From contig BSQZ01000035.1 in the NCBI GenBank assembly GCA_033239005.1, forward strand, positions 4,952,501-5,016,500: a DNA stretch of 64,000 bases. The letters run 5' to 3'. Position numbers and translations under genes: made by a program. Under the pieces are notes generated by a model, which was not told the origin of the DNA, did not search any database, and worked only from the letters and a program-made list of their open reading frames with translations. Within the stretch, counting starts at the first letter, position 1. Each line of letters starts with the position of its first letter. The DNA is from Lamellibrachia satsuma (lineage: Eukaryota > Annelida > Polychaeta > Sabellida > Siboglinidae). Below, in pieces: positions 40,860 through 64,000 of the stretch.

Positions 40860-41370
40860 GGATGTTGCGTCGCGCGCCTCATTCGCCCACGTAATTGACC
40901 GCTGTAGGGATCATGCCGCAGTTACACTTCCAGATGTATTACAGACGAATGTAGGGCACAGTAATTTTAGATATGTGTAATTTTCCAAAAAAATCATATC
41001 ATCTGACATAACTGCATTTGAGCAGGCACGTTGGCAAGTTTGCTGGTAGAACATGTTGACAGTGTAACTGTGGATTTGTAGATGATTTCAATAGGCGGAA
41101 GGATTTTTGGCAATTTTTTTAGCCACAAGGCACGTGTGCATAATAATTCATGCAGAAATTGGTAACAAATGACGGGTATGGTACGTTCAGGCATTTTAAA
41201 TTAATTAAAACTACGACTAAACTCGATCAGCATATCAATGAGACGATGACAACGGCACGAAAGAAGTTTCAGAATTTTTGATGTTCCCATTTTCTTATAA
41301 TCATGCAAAACATTAACATGGTCGCCAATGGGAAACGTAACAGTAGGCTGAACCCTATAATACTTAGCCT
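40860..41370 (-). repeat. Unclassified dispersed repeat, copy 2 (inverted)
   Basis: The reverse complement follows copy 1 (23060-23520) from GGGTTCAGCCTACTGTTACG through TTCTGAAACTTCTTTC, ATGCTGATCGAGTTTAGTC, CTCAAATGCAGTTATGTCAG and GGCATGATCCCTACAGCGG. Indels of up to about 30 bases separate the two copies. Confidence 0.75.
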
Positions 41371-42430
41371 ACATGCTAGAAAGGAATAGCTAATGTCAAG
41401 ACCTCGACTAGTTTCTTTTTACCACAGTCGGAAAAAATAATTAATGTAGGTGCCAAGTACTGTGTACACCTAAAATGGTGACATGTTTGAACTACTAATT
41501 AAGTATCTATGATTATTTATATTTATTCCGCAAGAAGATTTTGCATATGTCTTGTATTGAGCCTACACTTCTCGCTCAGAGGTGATTTCAAAGTAAGATA
41601 TTTGTTTTCGAAGTGTTTTTTAATTAGTTTATTAAGCATAGATTTTTATTTATTTCCTCAAATATTACACGACTGAATAAACACTGCTATTCTGCAATGG
41701 TATGGTGCAATTTAAGTAAACAATGAGTGATGATGTCGAATTTCTTTGACTTACCCACTGCGTGCGTGCGTGCGTGGGTGCGTGCGTGCGTGCGTTCGTG
41801 CTTGCGTGCGTGTGATTATTTTGTTTTTAGGTGAACATGTCTTTAAAAAACTCGTATGTATTACTATGACTTCTGTTAAATTGTTGGTTATAATACTAAG
41901 ATAATGCAATAAATGGTGCTAGAACATGGTGCTCTACGGATCGGTTATTGGCAATACCGCATGCAAATATTGTGTTTTCTAGAGACAGCCTTCGTGATAG
42001 CAACGCCAACAATATGGAATTAACTGTCATTGGCGCTGAAGATTTGAATTTTCCTTTAATGTTTTAATGTTTTTTAATTAATTTTGCTTTTGCTGTTATT
42101 TTATTTTAAATAACTTTCATCAAGCTATTTCGCCACTTTTATTTGTTAAAGATTAGGCGCCCACAAATCAATTATTATTATTATTGTTATTATTATCATC
42201 ATCATCATCATTATGTATTACATCCAATTACAGCGTATGAAAACATATAGCAAAACCACCTGAACACTATATGTGGCCAATAATTCGATTTCTTATCCCA
42301 TTTTAAAAAAACGAGATCGGCTGACTTGAAAACGGCTGTCAGTATGCAGCTGTTGGCGATATATTCCTGAATTCCCGTTGGTTGCGCGAGATATAGAACA
42401 CAGGTATTTATATCACTATCGCTAATCTTA
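41371..42430. other. Intergenic, upstream of the sulfotransferase
   Basis: AT-rich DNA with a (GCGT)n tract at 41759-41811 and ATT/ATC trinucleotide runs at 42170-42215. No gene is visible. Bases 42330-42430 are presumably the promoter-proximal region of the sulfotransferase, but no clear core promoter motif stands out. Confidence 0.5.
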
Positions 42431-42556
42431 ATGAACTGCTGTTGCACGGAATCGATTTTCGACGATTACGAATGGTTTGCTGTGTCGGTGGTCAGAAGTC
42501 ACACTCCGGCCGTTCACAAGCAGCGCGCCAAGCAGCGCCGTCCCACGGACTGGAAA

Positions 42557-46498
<3,942 letters not shown>

Positions 46499-46818
46499 AA
46501 TGTATTATTTATTAAGAAATTCGTATGCAATAGATTGTACGTGCAATGTCAGTAATGTCACGCATGGGTATCTGTCATACAATTCCAAACGAAGACCAGC
46601 AGTATGCAAGCATACAGCAAGAAGTCTCGTCGTGATTTTATTATCAACGTTTTTAATCGTTTGTTACGTCTACGCACGGTTAAACGATATCACAACACAA
46701 GCAAATACTTCTTGAAGCAATGCATTACGTTGACAACAACGCATGTTTTATTTGGTACCCATTGGAATTGTAAATAGTAATAACTAACATTATTTAGAAC
46801 ACTAGTTGATAATTATGA

Positions 46819-46824
46819 AATAAA
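46819..46824 (+). terminator. Candidate sulfotransferase polyadenylation signal
   Basis: AATAAA lies 320 bases after the stop codon and just before the TA/CATA microsatellite that separates this gene from the convergent AGXT. Confidence 0.45.
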
Positions 46825-46885
46825 TTATAGATAATGATTAGACAGTTGAATATGTCAGTACACAGGAATGTATTTTGCTTATATA

Positions 46886-46928
<43 letters not shown>

Positions 46929-47042
46929 TTATATTTATACGTACGTACGTACATACATACATACATACAATTATACACACACACACACACACATACATAC
47001 ATACATACATACATACATACATACATACATACATACATACAC
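46886..47042. repeat. (TA)n - (CATA)n - (CA)n compound microsatellite
   Basis: It lies in the 870-base gap between the convergent 3' ends of the sulfotransferase and AGXT. Confidence 0.97.
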
Positions 47043-47367
47043 AGCACTTTCTGACTTCAAGCTCTCCTTGTGTCAGAAACGCATTTCAAATTAAATTAGC
47101 TGACATTGAACTTGCAATGGAGCATGTAGCAAACACACTACGACTGAAATAAGTCGGTATATCGAAGCTGGTATGTGAGATAATCATAGTCCCGTTTCTG
47201 CACTGAACAATACAACAAAACAATTACATATAATTTCTAACCAGTGATGTCTTAACGTTTTGCTTCATGTTTATCACGATTATTACACCAGCAGACACAC
47301 AGAAACGATGCACATGGCTGACAACTCCAAGCCGTTCCTGCCCGCGATGTCCGCCTGCCTGGGTATA

Positions 47368-56579
<9,212 letters not shown>

Positions 56580-58170
56580 CTCCACGCGTTGTTACCGCTC
56601 TGGTCGCTGTGCCGCAAGGCTAAGTGGACAGCAGGGTGAAGTGGGGGATCGTCGTTGACTAATGAGACTTCGCCTGCTACATTGTGGTGCCACCTATTGG
56701 ACAACTGTAGCAGTTCAATGTATGACGTTCACCAGGTGCAGTGCAGTAGTGATGTAGTCCAAGCTACTGTCCATTCTCACTACCTGGCGAGTCTGTTTCT
56801 TTCGAGAATAGTCTCTCACTTTCCACGTGAATTGATATTGGATTGAGTCGTACTTCTCGGCATATCCCAAAATAGATTTTCATATTTATTTATATAATGA
56901 AGATACCTATATGTGTAATTGCCTTGATTTGGCTTTAACATCATTGCCTGAATAACATTCATTTTTAATTATAACAACATACCTAAATATATTTGGTCAA
57001 TATTTTACGAGATGTGCTGGAAAATATGACTGAAAAACCAGTATCAATTCACGTGGAAAGTAAGAGGCTATAAATCGAAATTGGTTACCAGATAAAACGG
57101 AGATGTGACGCTTCCAATGCGATCGTAAAATCTTGAAAATATGCAACCACAATTTTCATTTAATAGACTCAGAAGGAATACTAAATAGCAGGAAAGGTTG
57201 TTTTGTGTTACGATCATCAGTGGGCTGGTTATATATGGTATTTCTAGCACTCTTTCGCAGTGTGATATCACAAACAGTGACAATCACTGGTATTTAACTA
57301 TACGTACTCCGGTAACATTTCTTTTTGGAAATATCGTTTTGATGTAGGACGTAGAACAATGCCAAAACCAACTGAATTAATATACAAAACAAAGAATACA
57401 TGGGGAATGTTGATAAATAATTGTAACTATAAATGACAAGGGGAAATAATCTGTTATTGTCCCGAAAGGAATCCGGGAAAAATCCATCAACCAATATCTA
57501 ACACAACATTCGTTATGGTACCTTCTTCTAAACCAATTGTTCTTAGCAAAAATCGCATTTATTATAGTAATCTTATGAAATGTGACATGTAATGTACAGT
57601 ACGTTGTATGTGACGTACGACGGGCCCCAGTAGCGGCAGCATGATGATCACATATTTCCAATTTCACAATTACGTGTCTCAAGCACGCTTCATTTGCCCA
57701 TGTTTTTACACATGGAACACTGGATCTTTGCCACACTCCGCCACATGTCGGCGAATGTTTCACCTGCAGAATGCTGCCCGTGTTCGGTACCGCTTTATCG
57801 CCGCTTCTAAACGAGCACTTCCCTGTCGTTTGCTGTCACTCGGTTTAATGAACGCTGGGTTTCGAGGCGTTCAGCAGGGTCGATAGCGAACTTTCTTCAA
57901 TGTCTTCTCGTGAACCCATACACCATTCACTCATATCCCTGGCGCCAGTGGCCTATTTCGGAAACGGGGGCCGAAGACTAAGCTTAATTACCCATTGGTT
58001 TGCCATGCTACCATGTAGTGGTGCAACATGTTATCCACACAACAATTCTTATCCCAAAGCCAACGAGGAGCATGGCATTACCCCATCCCCTTAAATATCC
58101 CACTACTTGAAGTGTTGTACGATACCAACCTCGACGGCTGCGGCGAAGGCGGGCTGGTGCCTTTTAACAA
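56580..58170. other. Intergenic, upstream of AGXT
   Basis: This holds the presumed AGXT promoter. Bases 56686-56700 read CCAATAGGTGGCACC on the minus strand, a partial CTCF-like core that also contains a CCAAT box, about 110 bases before the start codon. No TATA box was seen near it. No gene was found from 56720 to 58170. Confidence 0.45.
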
Positions 58171-58480
58171 TTGACATTTCAGGTTTACCGTCGATCGTCT
58201 AATTCTAATCTAATTAATATCGGAACAAGAGCTATTTCAGTTGCTGCAACGACTCTGTGGAACTCACTCCCTGTTAATGCTAAGTCTGTAGGAAATATAT
58301 CAACATTTCACTGTAAACTAAAAACCCACCTGTTTAAACTTGCCTTTCCTCCATAGCTCCCCAGCGTACCAATCCAACTAGATCTGCTCATCGATTATGA
58401 ACTGTTTTGGTGCGCTGCCGAACTTGGGTTTCCCGATGATCTTAGCGCAGTAGAAGTATTTTATATATTATTATCATCGT
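58171..58480 (+). mobile_element. CR1/L2-type LINE 3' end (5'-truncated)
   Basis: The frame reads TRAISVAATTLWNSLPVNAK, then STFHCKLKTHLFKLAFPP and a stop at 58354-58356. This is the standard C-terminus of CR1/L2-group LINE proteins (AFSVAAPxLWNSLP...LKTHLFxxAF). A short 3' UTR ends in TATTATTATCATCGTATATAA, like the tails of this group. Confidence 0.8.
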
Positions 58481-58619
58481 ATATAAGCCATTTTTGGCGC
58501 TAACGAGGAAGTCCACAATATAATCAGCAAACACATTGGGCGACATGTAGACATCTTGTCTGCAGTAAGAAGACGAACGCTTCGATGACATGGCCATATC
58601 ACGAAGTCCACTGCCATGG

Positions 58620-59395
58620 CACAATCCATCCTCCAGGGAACATAGAGAGGCAAGAGAAGGTAAGGCAAGAGAAAGAAAGCGAGGCAAAATAGAGAGAGGC
58701 AAGAGAAAGAGAGACAAGAGAAACACATGTAAAAAAGAGAAGCAAGGGAAAGAGAAGAAAGAGAAAGAGAGACAAGAGAAAGAGAGGCAGGAGAAAGAGT
58801 GGCAAGAGAAAGAATGGTAAGAGAAACAGAGGCAAGTGAAAGAGGGACAAGAGAAAGGGAGACAAGAGAAAAGGACGCAAGAGAAAGAGAGGCAAGATAA
58901 AGGGAGGCAAGAGAAAGAGTGGCAGGAGAAAGAGTGGCAAGAGAAAGAGAGGCAAGAGAAAGAGAGGCCAGAACAAGAGAGACCAGAGAAAGGTAGGCAA
59001 GAGAAATAGAAGCAATAGAAAGAGTGGCAAGAAAAAGAAAGACAAAAGACAGAGTGACAAGAGAAAGCTATGCAAGAGAAACAAATGGAGACAAAAGAAA
59101 GCTAGGCAAGAGAAAGATAGACAAAAGGAAGAGATACGAGAGAAAGAGATGCAAAAGAAAGAGAAGCAAGAGAAAGAGGGCAAGAGAAAGGGAGACTAGA
59201 GAAAGAGAGGCAAGAGAAAGAGACGCAAGAGAAAAAGAGACAAGAGAAAGGGAGGCAAGAGAAAGAGAGGCAAAGGAAAGAGAGACAAGAGAAAGGGAGG
59301 CAAGAGAAAGAAAGGTAAAAGAAAGAGAAGCAAGAGAAAGAGAGGCAAAAGAAAGAAAGGCGAGAGAAAGAGAGGAAGACAGAGAAAGATTTGGA
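58620..59395. repeat. 15-base polypurine minisatellite, about 50 copies
   Basis: The unit is GAGAAAGAGAGGCAA with many point changes. The plus strand is almost entirely purine apart from one C per unit. Because 15 is a multiple of three, long frames stay open on both strands (Arg/Glu-rich plus, Leu/Phe-rich minus). These are not considered genes. Confidence 0.95.
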
Positions 59396-60020
59396 AGGAT
59401 AACAGCAAAGAGTGGACATGTCTCGACTTCCACGAGACACAAGTAGCAGCGATGGACGGGCAAAGGTGGAGACAGTTGTCAGATTATCACAAAGATGTGC
59501 CCCAACGAAAACATGCCCTCACGGTTACGGGAAAGATGAAGTGAACTGCCTGCAGACATGTTTAACCTTAATTTTCTATCCGATGTCATAAATCACTTGC
59601 TTTATCCGGAGCTCCTTTGACATCACGGTGTAAAGGATAGGCCAGTTTGATTTAATTAGTTTTATGCGCTAATGTTAGTAAGTCATTTGGAAGTTTATTC
59701 GATGTATTAATCCTAGATTAGCAACAGAAAAACAGGTTTCTAAAAGTATATAGTTAAACCACCCAAGTGGATATGGACAAAATCCATATGGTGTCAAAGA
59801 TTGATGGTACTGTTTAGACACTTCAGCCTTCCCTTTAATCTTGAAATTTTGCTAAATTGCTCTGACCCGAGGGTCAACGTAATTGGGGAACCGAGAAGGA
59901 GCCCTGGGAACCCTGGATTTGGCGCAGCTCCAAGAGTTCAAAAGTTTAACTAGCAAAATTGGGAAAGGAAGACTAGCAGACGTCACTGTCCAGTGGTTGA
60001 GAGGGTGGGTGGATTTAACA
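59396..60020. other. Intergenic, nothing recognisable
   Basis: Mixed-composition DNA leading into the LTR-like segment. No frame or motif could be supported. Confidence 0.5.
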
Positions 60021-60026
60021 AGTTGA

Positions 60027-60249
60027 CCAATAGTAAAGCGTATTGGGTATTTAAGCAATCACAGCGCCTCTAGTGACGGCGTCTGATTTTGGAAAACTGG
60101 GAGTATAAATACCCCGGAGGAGCGTTTACAGGGGCGGCAAGACTATTTTAAATTCACACTTAGGTGTGTAGTCATGCTGAATTTTAGGCATCCAAATTTT
60201 CAGTAAGGGTGGTCCTGGCGGGCCATACCTGCTTTAGCATTAGAATAAA
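60027..60249 (+). promoter_or_regulatory. LTR-like promoter/poly(A) segment
   Basis: CCAAT at 60027-60031, TATAAAT at 60104-60110 and AATAAA at 60244-60249 lie in the order and spacing of a retroviral-type LTR (U3-R). No TG...CA borders, target-site duplication or internal gag/pol could be identified, so this is either a solo LTR or an ordinary promoter-like stretch. Confidence 0.3.
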
Positions 60250-61180
60250 AAATTCCGGCCAGAATTTTCTTGTTAAATCTTCTAGACTTTAAGAGTCTGT
60301 ATACATTTTAAGTGATGTTTACATTTACTACATTTCTTTACGGTACACAGTGATAGATGTCTTCACTGTTATTTTTATTTGTCATCGTGAGTGATTATAT
60401 TGCTACTATGTACGTAGCCGTCTGATGTACAAGATTAAAATCGTTTCGAACCTGGAGAACAATGCGTTGACTACACTTCTGTAGTACTCTATATACTCAT
60501 TGGTCGAGTGAGTACAAATACAGTTATAAATCTCGACCTGGCGAGCGCAAAAACGACGGACAATCAAAATATCTTTCGTTGTGAGAAATGCCTCCTGGAC
60601 CATTACGTGCGGCCCCAAAGAAGACAAAAAGAGGGAGGCATGTATCTTACAACGGTTATCGTGTTGTCGCTAGTGATCCACATAGACACTCTCAGAGACA
60701 CACACTGGTATAATATTAATTAGTAACACTAATATAACAACTGTTCTTAATATAACGCCATCCTTTTAAGTTTGCCATTACATTAAGTTGTTTGTATGTG
60801 CACTTTGAATGTGATAATACGAATGCGTGTATTTCTATTTCGATTATTGGCGGGTTGCATTATGCGCACTTAAATACACAACCGTTATTTTATGAAGCAC
60901 GCATGATAGAACACATGTTCTTCATTCCGCGTAGTCGGGTATTTGGTAGTTCTGCAGCAAGGAATATCATAGGCCTACTTATTTATGTTTCTAGTGTTGT
61001 ATGCGCACTCTCTCTAACCACGATAGTATACTGTGCAGTTGTACCTACGTTTTCGGCACATCTAACGAGACTATGTAGATAGTATTGGCGCCTTATGGTT
61101 AGCACAGAAGTTAGATGCAAAATAGACAAGAATCATGGATTTGTGATGGCAAAACATGTAAATTTCGTCTCAACCGTGTT
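60250..61180. other. Intergenic, nothing recognisable
   Basis: AT-rich DNA. The frames of up to 96 codons on the plus strand match no family I know. Confidence 0.5.
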
Positions 61181-61385
61181 AACACACCGTGTCAACACAC
61201 CGTGTCAACACACCGTGTCAACACGAAGCTGTGCCTAAAAATGTATATGCTTAATGTGTTTTATCGTTTTACTGTGCTTTGTCATGTTTACTGTGTTTTT
61301 TCATGTTTACTTTGTCGTGTCATGTGTACTGTGTTTTGCCATGTTTACTGTTTGTTGCCATGTTTACTGTGTTTTGTAATTGTAA
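61181..61385. repeat. Two short tandem arrays
   Basis: A 13-base unit (ACACACCGTGTCA, four copies) lies at 61181-61225. A 20-base unit (TTTACTGTGTTTTGTCATGT type, about six copies) lies at 61268-61380. Confidence 0.85.
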
Positions 61386-61555
61386 CTATAATCTTCTTAT
61401 CTCTTCTCTCTCGTGTTCACCGATGATTGGTGCAATGGCACCATTGTGTAAATTCCAAAAAAATGCGACAACCTTATTGTCTGTCCTCATCATGATCTTG
61501 TGCAAGATCGCCATCAAGCCACTCTCGACAGCAGTAGACACAATGTGGAGAAATT

Positions 61556-62056
<501 letters not shown>

Positions 62057-62099
62057 GTATATATGTGTGTGGTGTGTGTGTGTGTGTATGTGTGTGTGA

Positions 62100-63310
62100 A
62101 GCTGAGGCTGACTGACTCAATCAAGAAAGAAAAAAACAAGGTCAGCACCTAGTAAGAATTTGAAGAACAGGGACAATCCACAATCACCAGGTAGCGTACC
62201 CTCGTAATGATTGGCTTGCAACAAAAAGCAAATCGGATATGAAATAGACAACGCGGAACGAATGCAGTACTGAAGCAATTTGGCGAATAACATATTTTAT
62301 TTATATAAACTGTACAAATCGTAACACCAAGAGGTAGGAAAACTTAACACATCATTCCAAAATTACGTATTTATGGTTCAAAAGTGTGGTGCTATTTCGG
62401 ATATAAAAAGCAAGGAAGTATAATTATGTCATCACGAAAATATACGAGTATATGTTTCACAGGAATGTGCAAACAGGAGGATTGTAATTACTAAAAGTAC
62501 TAAAAGCATGACAGAAAAATTATTTAAGAGGGAGAGAAAAAGGAGAGAAAGAGTGAGTGAGTGAATGAGTGAGTGAGTGAGTGAGTGAGTGAGTGAGTGA
62601 GTGAGTGAGTGAGAGGGGACGTTTAAAACAGCATAGTGTATTATGGCAAAATATTAGTTCTACGATATAATAGAGGCAGCCAAATCTACATAAAACCTGC
62701 TTAACTAGTTTTTTTTGTATGCACACAATCCAGTAAACTCGGGGTGCACTCTCTAGATGTGAGTTCGATAACACGGAAAGTGACAATGCGACTCGGCGCA
62801 GCGGTCAGTCATTGGGATATTGTGACTCGGCGCAGCGGTCAGTCATTGGGATATTGCTGTCGACTGTGGACGGAAACGTCAACAATCTCTATTTGAGTTA
62901 ACACGGTTTGTTCTGTTCATTGTTCAGTAAATAAAGCATTCTCAAATCGTAACAATTGAGCAAACGATGATAATCCAAGCAATGTGTCGACGCAATCGTT
63001 TGGTTGATGTCGCGCTTATGTATGAGTAAACACATTGGAAGACGTTGATACACCACCTTGTGCTTGAGTAATACTCGAACAAAGACAAACACGCAGAGAC
63101 AGACACAGAGATACAAACAGACGGGGTCGGAGAGTGAAAGGGTTCAGAGTGGAAGGGTGGAGTAAGGGAAGGACAAGCAGAAACACAGCTAGAACTGGTT
63201 GGGTGGAAAGAAACGACGAGAGGCTTACACACAGAAACAACCGGAGATCGATCGACAGTTGGACATAAACGGGAATCACACAAGTTGGCAGCAAGTATGA
63301 CGCACTCGCA
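62100..63310. other. Intergenic with small tandem repeats
   Basis: A (GAGT)n tract lies at 62549-62612. A 34-base exact tandem duplication (GACTCGGCGCAGCGGTCAGT ... GGGATATTG, two copies) lies at 62788-62855. No gene was found. Confidence 0.6.
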
Positions 63311-63329
63311 AAGTTATGCAGAGAGACGT

Positions 63330-63840
63330 TAGATTCGGCCGTGGTAACACAGGCATGCAGTGAGACGTGAGACATGGCCGTGGTAACACAGGCACGCATT
63401 GAGACGTGAGACACGGCCGTGGTAACACAGGCATGCAGTGAGACGTGAGAAACGGCCGTGGTAAGAAAGGCATTTAGAGTGGCGTGACACTCAATCATGG
63501 TCATACAAGCATGTAGAGTGACGTAGGACTCGACCTTGGTAACATAGGCATGCAGCGTGAGGTGACACTCGACCGTCATAAGACATGCATGTAGAGTAAC
63601 GTGAGATTCGACCATGGTAACCTTACGTTTAAATATTTCATGATGGTACAGTCATGTGGAGTCGACGTGTTACTCTGCCAGGGTGGCACAGTCATGTGGA
63701 GTCGCCGAGAGTCGGCCAGGGTGACACAGTCATGTAGAGTCAACTCGGGACTCTGCCAGGGTGACACAGCCATGTAGAATCGACGTTTGACTCTACCAGG
63801 GTGACACAGTCATGTAGAATCGAGTGTGACTCGGTCGGGG
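63330..63840. repeat. 39-40-base minisatellite, about 13 copies, with graded divergence
   Basis: The left block (63330-63625) has the unit GACGTGAGACACGGCCGTGG plus TAACACAGGCATGCAGTGA. The right block (63640-63840) has a diverged relative, GTCATGTAGAGTC ... CTGCCAGGGTGACACA. The left block keeps a 13-residue periodic frame open on the minus strand. The array lies directly downstream of the stop codon of the gene at the right edge. Confidence 0.9.
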
Positions 63841-63867
63841 ATACACATATACACGAAACCAACTCTT

Positions 63868-64000
63868 TCACTTGACATTATTAGAGCCAGCGTAGTTTTC
63901 CTCATCGATATACGGGATGTTTTCTTCTTCCTCTTCGATGATGCTGCGCGGCCGCTTGTTTCCAGCAGGTAGCGATAACAGCATGGGTGTGTTTTGCGCA
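63868..64000 (-). CDS. C-terminal coding end of an unidentified gene (partial, runs off the window)
   Basis: The minus-strand frame is open from the window edge to a TGA at 63868-63870, about 43 codons. It reads GNKRPRSIIEEEEENIP, then YIDEENYAGSNNVK and stop. A short basic cluster (KRPR) before an acidic patch would suit a nuclear protein tail, but I do not recognise the family. The frame is short and could be chance. Non-repetitive composition and a protein-like sequence favour a real final exon. Its 3' UTR would be the minisatellite at 63330-63840. Confidence 0.4.
   Translation of the reverse strand, partial: AQNTPMLLSLPAGNKRPRSIIEEEEENIPYIDEENYAGSNNVK

Noticed and set aside
58599..59463. 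Leu/Phe-rich frame of 194 codons (minus) and Arg/Glu-rich frame of 140 codons (plus)
   Set aside because: Both are by-products of the 15-base polypurine array and have no domain structure.
63016..63615. 199-codon minus-strand frame with 13-residue repeats
   Set aside because: It follows the minisatellite period; the non-repeat part has no recognisable features. Kept only as a finding.

Overview
This is a window of animal nuclear DNA. Its genes are split by GT-AG introns, it carries several non-LTR retrotransposon remnants and hAT-like DNA-transposon ends, and long (TA)n and (CA)n tracts are everywhere. The base composition, the transposon types and the gene set fit a marine invertebrate. A lophotrochozoan such as a mollusc is plausible, but the species cannot be fixed from the sequence.

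Three complete protein-coding genes can be built exon by exon, with every splice phase agreeing. (1) CDK11 (PITSLRE cyclin-dependent kinase) lies on the minus strand at 4372-17223: 16 coding exons, 833 residues. (2) A Golgi-type carbohydrate 6-O-sulfotransferase lies on the plus strand at 42557-46498: 3 coding exons, 742 residues. (3) Alanine-glyoxylate / serine-pyruvate aminotransferase (AGXT) lies on the minus strand at 47368-56579: 12 coding exons, 390 residues, with a C-terminal peroxisomal-type tripeptide. Genes 2 and 3 converge tail to tail about 870 bases apart. A fourth gene is probably entering at the right edge on the minus strand (63868-64000, C-terminal end only). The genes do not form a pathway: one is an RNA-processing/transcription kinase, one a glycan-modifying enzyme and one a glyoxylate-detoxifying enzyme.

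Layout: 1-3640 intergenic, with a 560-base fold-back element; 4372-17223 CDK11, with two introns that hold tandem copies of their own 3' splice sites and a 950-base hAT-type element in intron 1; 17.3-27.0 kb gene-free, AT-rich, with hAT fragments, SINE-like repeats and a 600-base CA/CACG tract; 27.4-30.2 kb a broken RTE-type LINE between direct repeats; 31.9-33.8 kb a broken CR1/L2-type LINE; 34.1-35.6 kb further LINE pieces; 36.3-37.4 kb a decayed Myb/SANT-like coding remnant; 38.4-41.4 kb TA tracts, minisatellites and a dispersed repeat; 42.4-46.8 kb sulfotransferase; 47.4-56.6 kb AGXT; 56.6-63.8 kb intergenic, with a LINE 3' end, a 780-base polypurine minisatellite, an LTR-like promoter segment, TA tracts and a 40-base minisatellite.

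No new gene system was found. The most unusual signals are the splice-acceptor-derived tandem repeats in two separate CDK11 introns, the long inverted repeat around a TA tract at 1.6-2.1 kb, an unclassified 450-500-base dispersed repeat in three copies, and a GC-AG intron in AGXT. Long open frames inside microsatellites are artefacts and are not annotated as genes.
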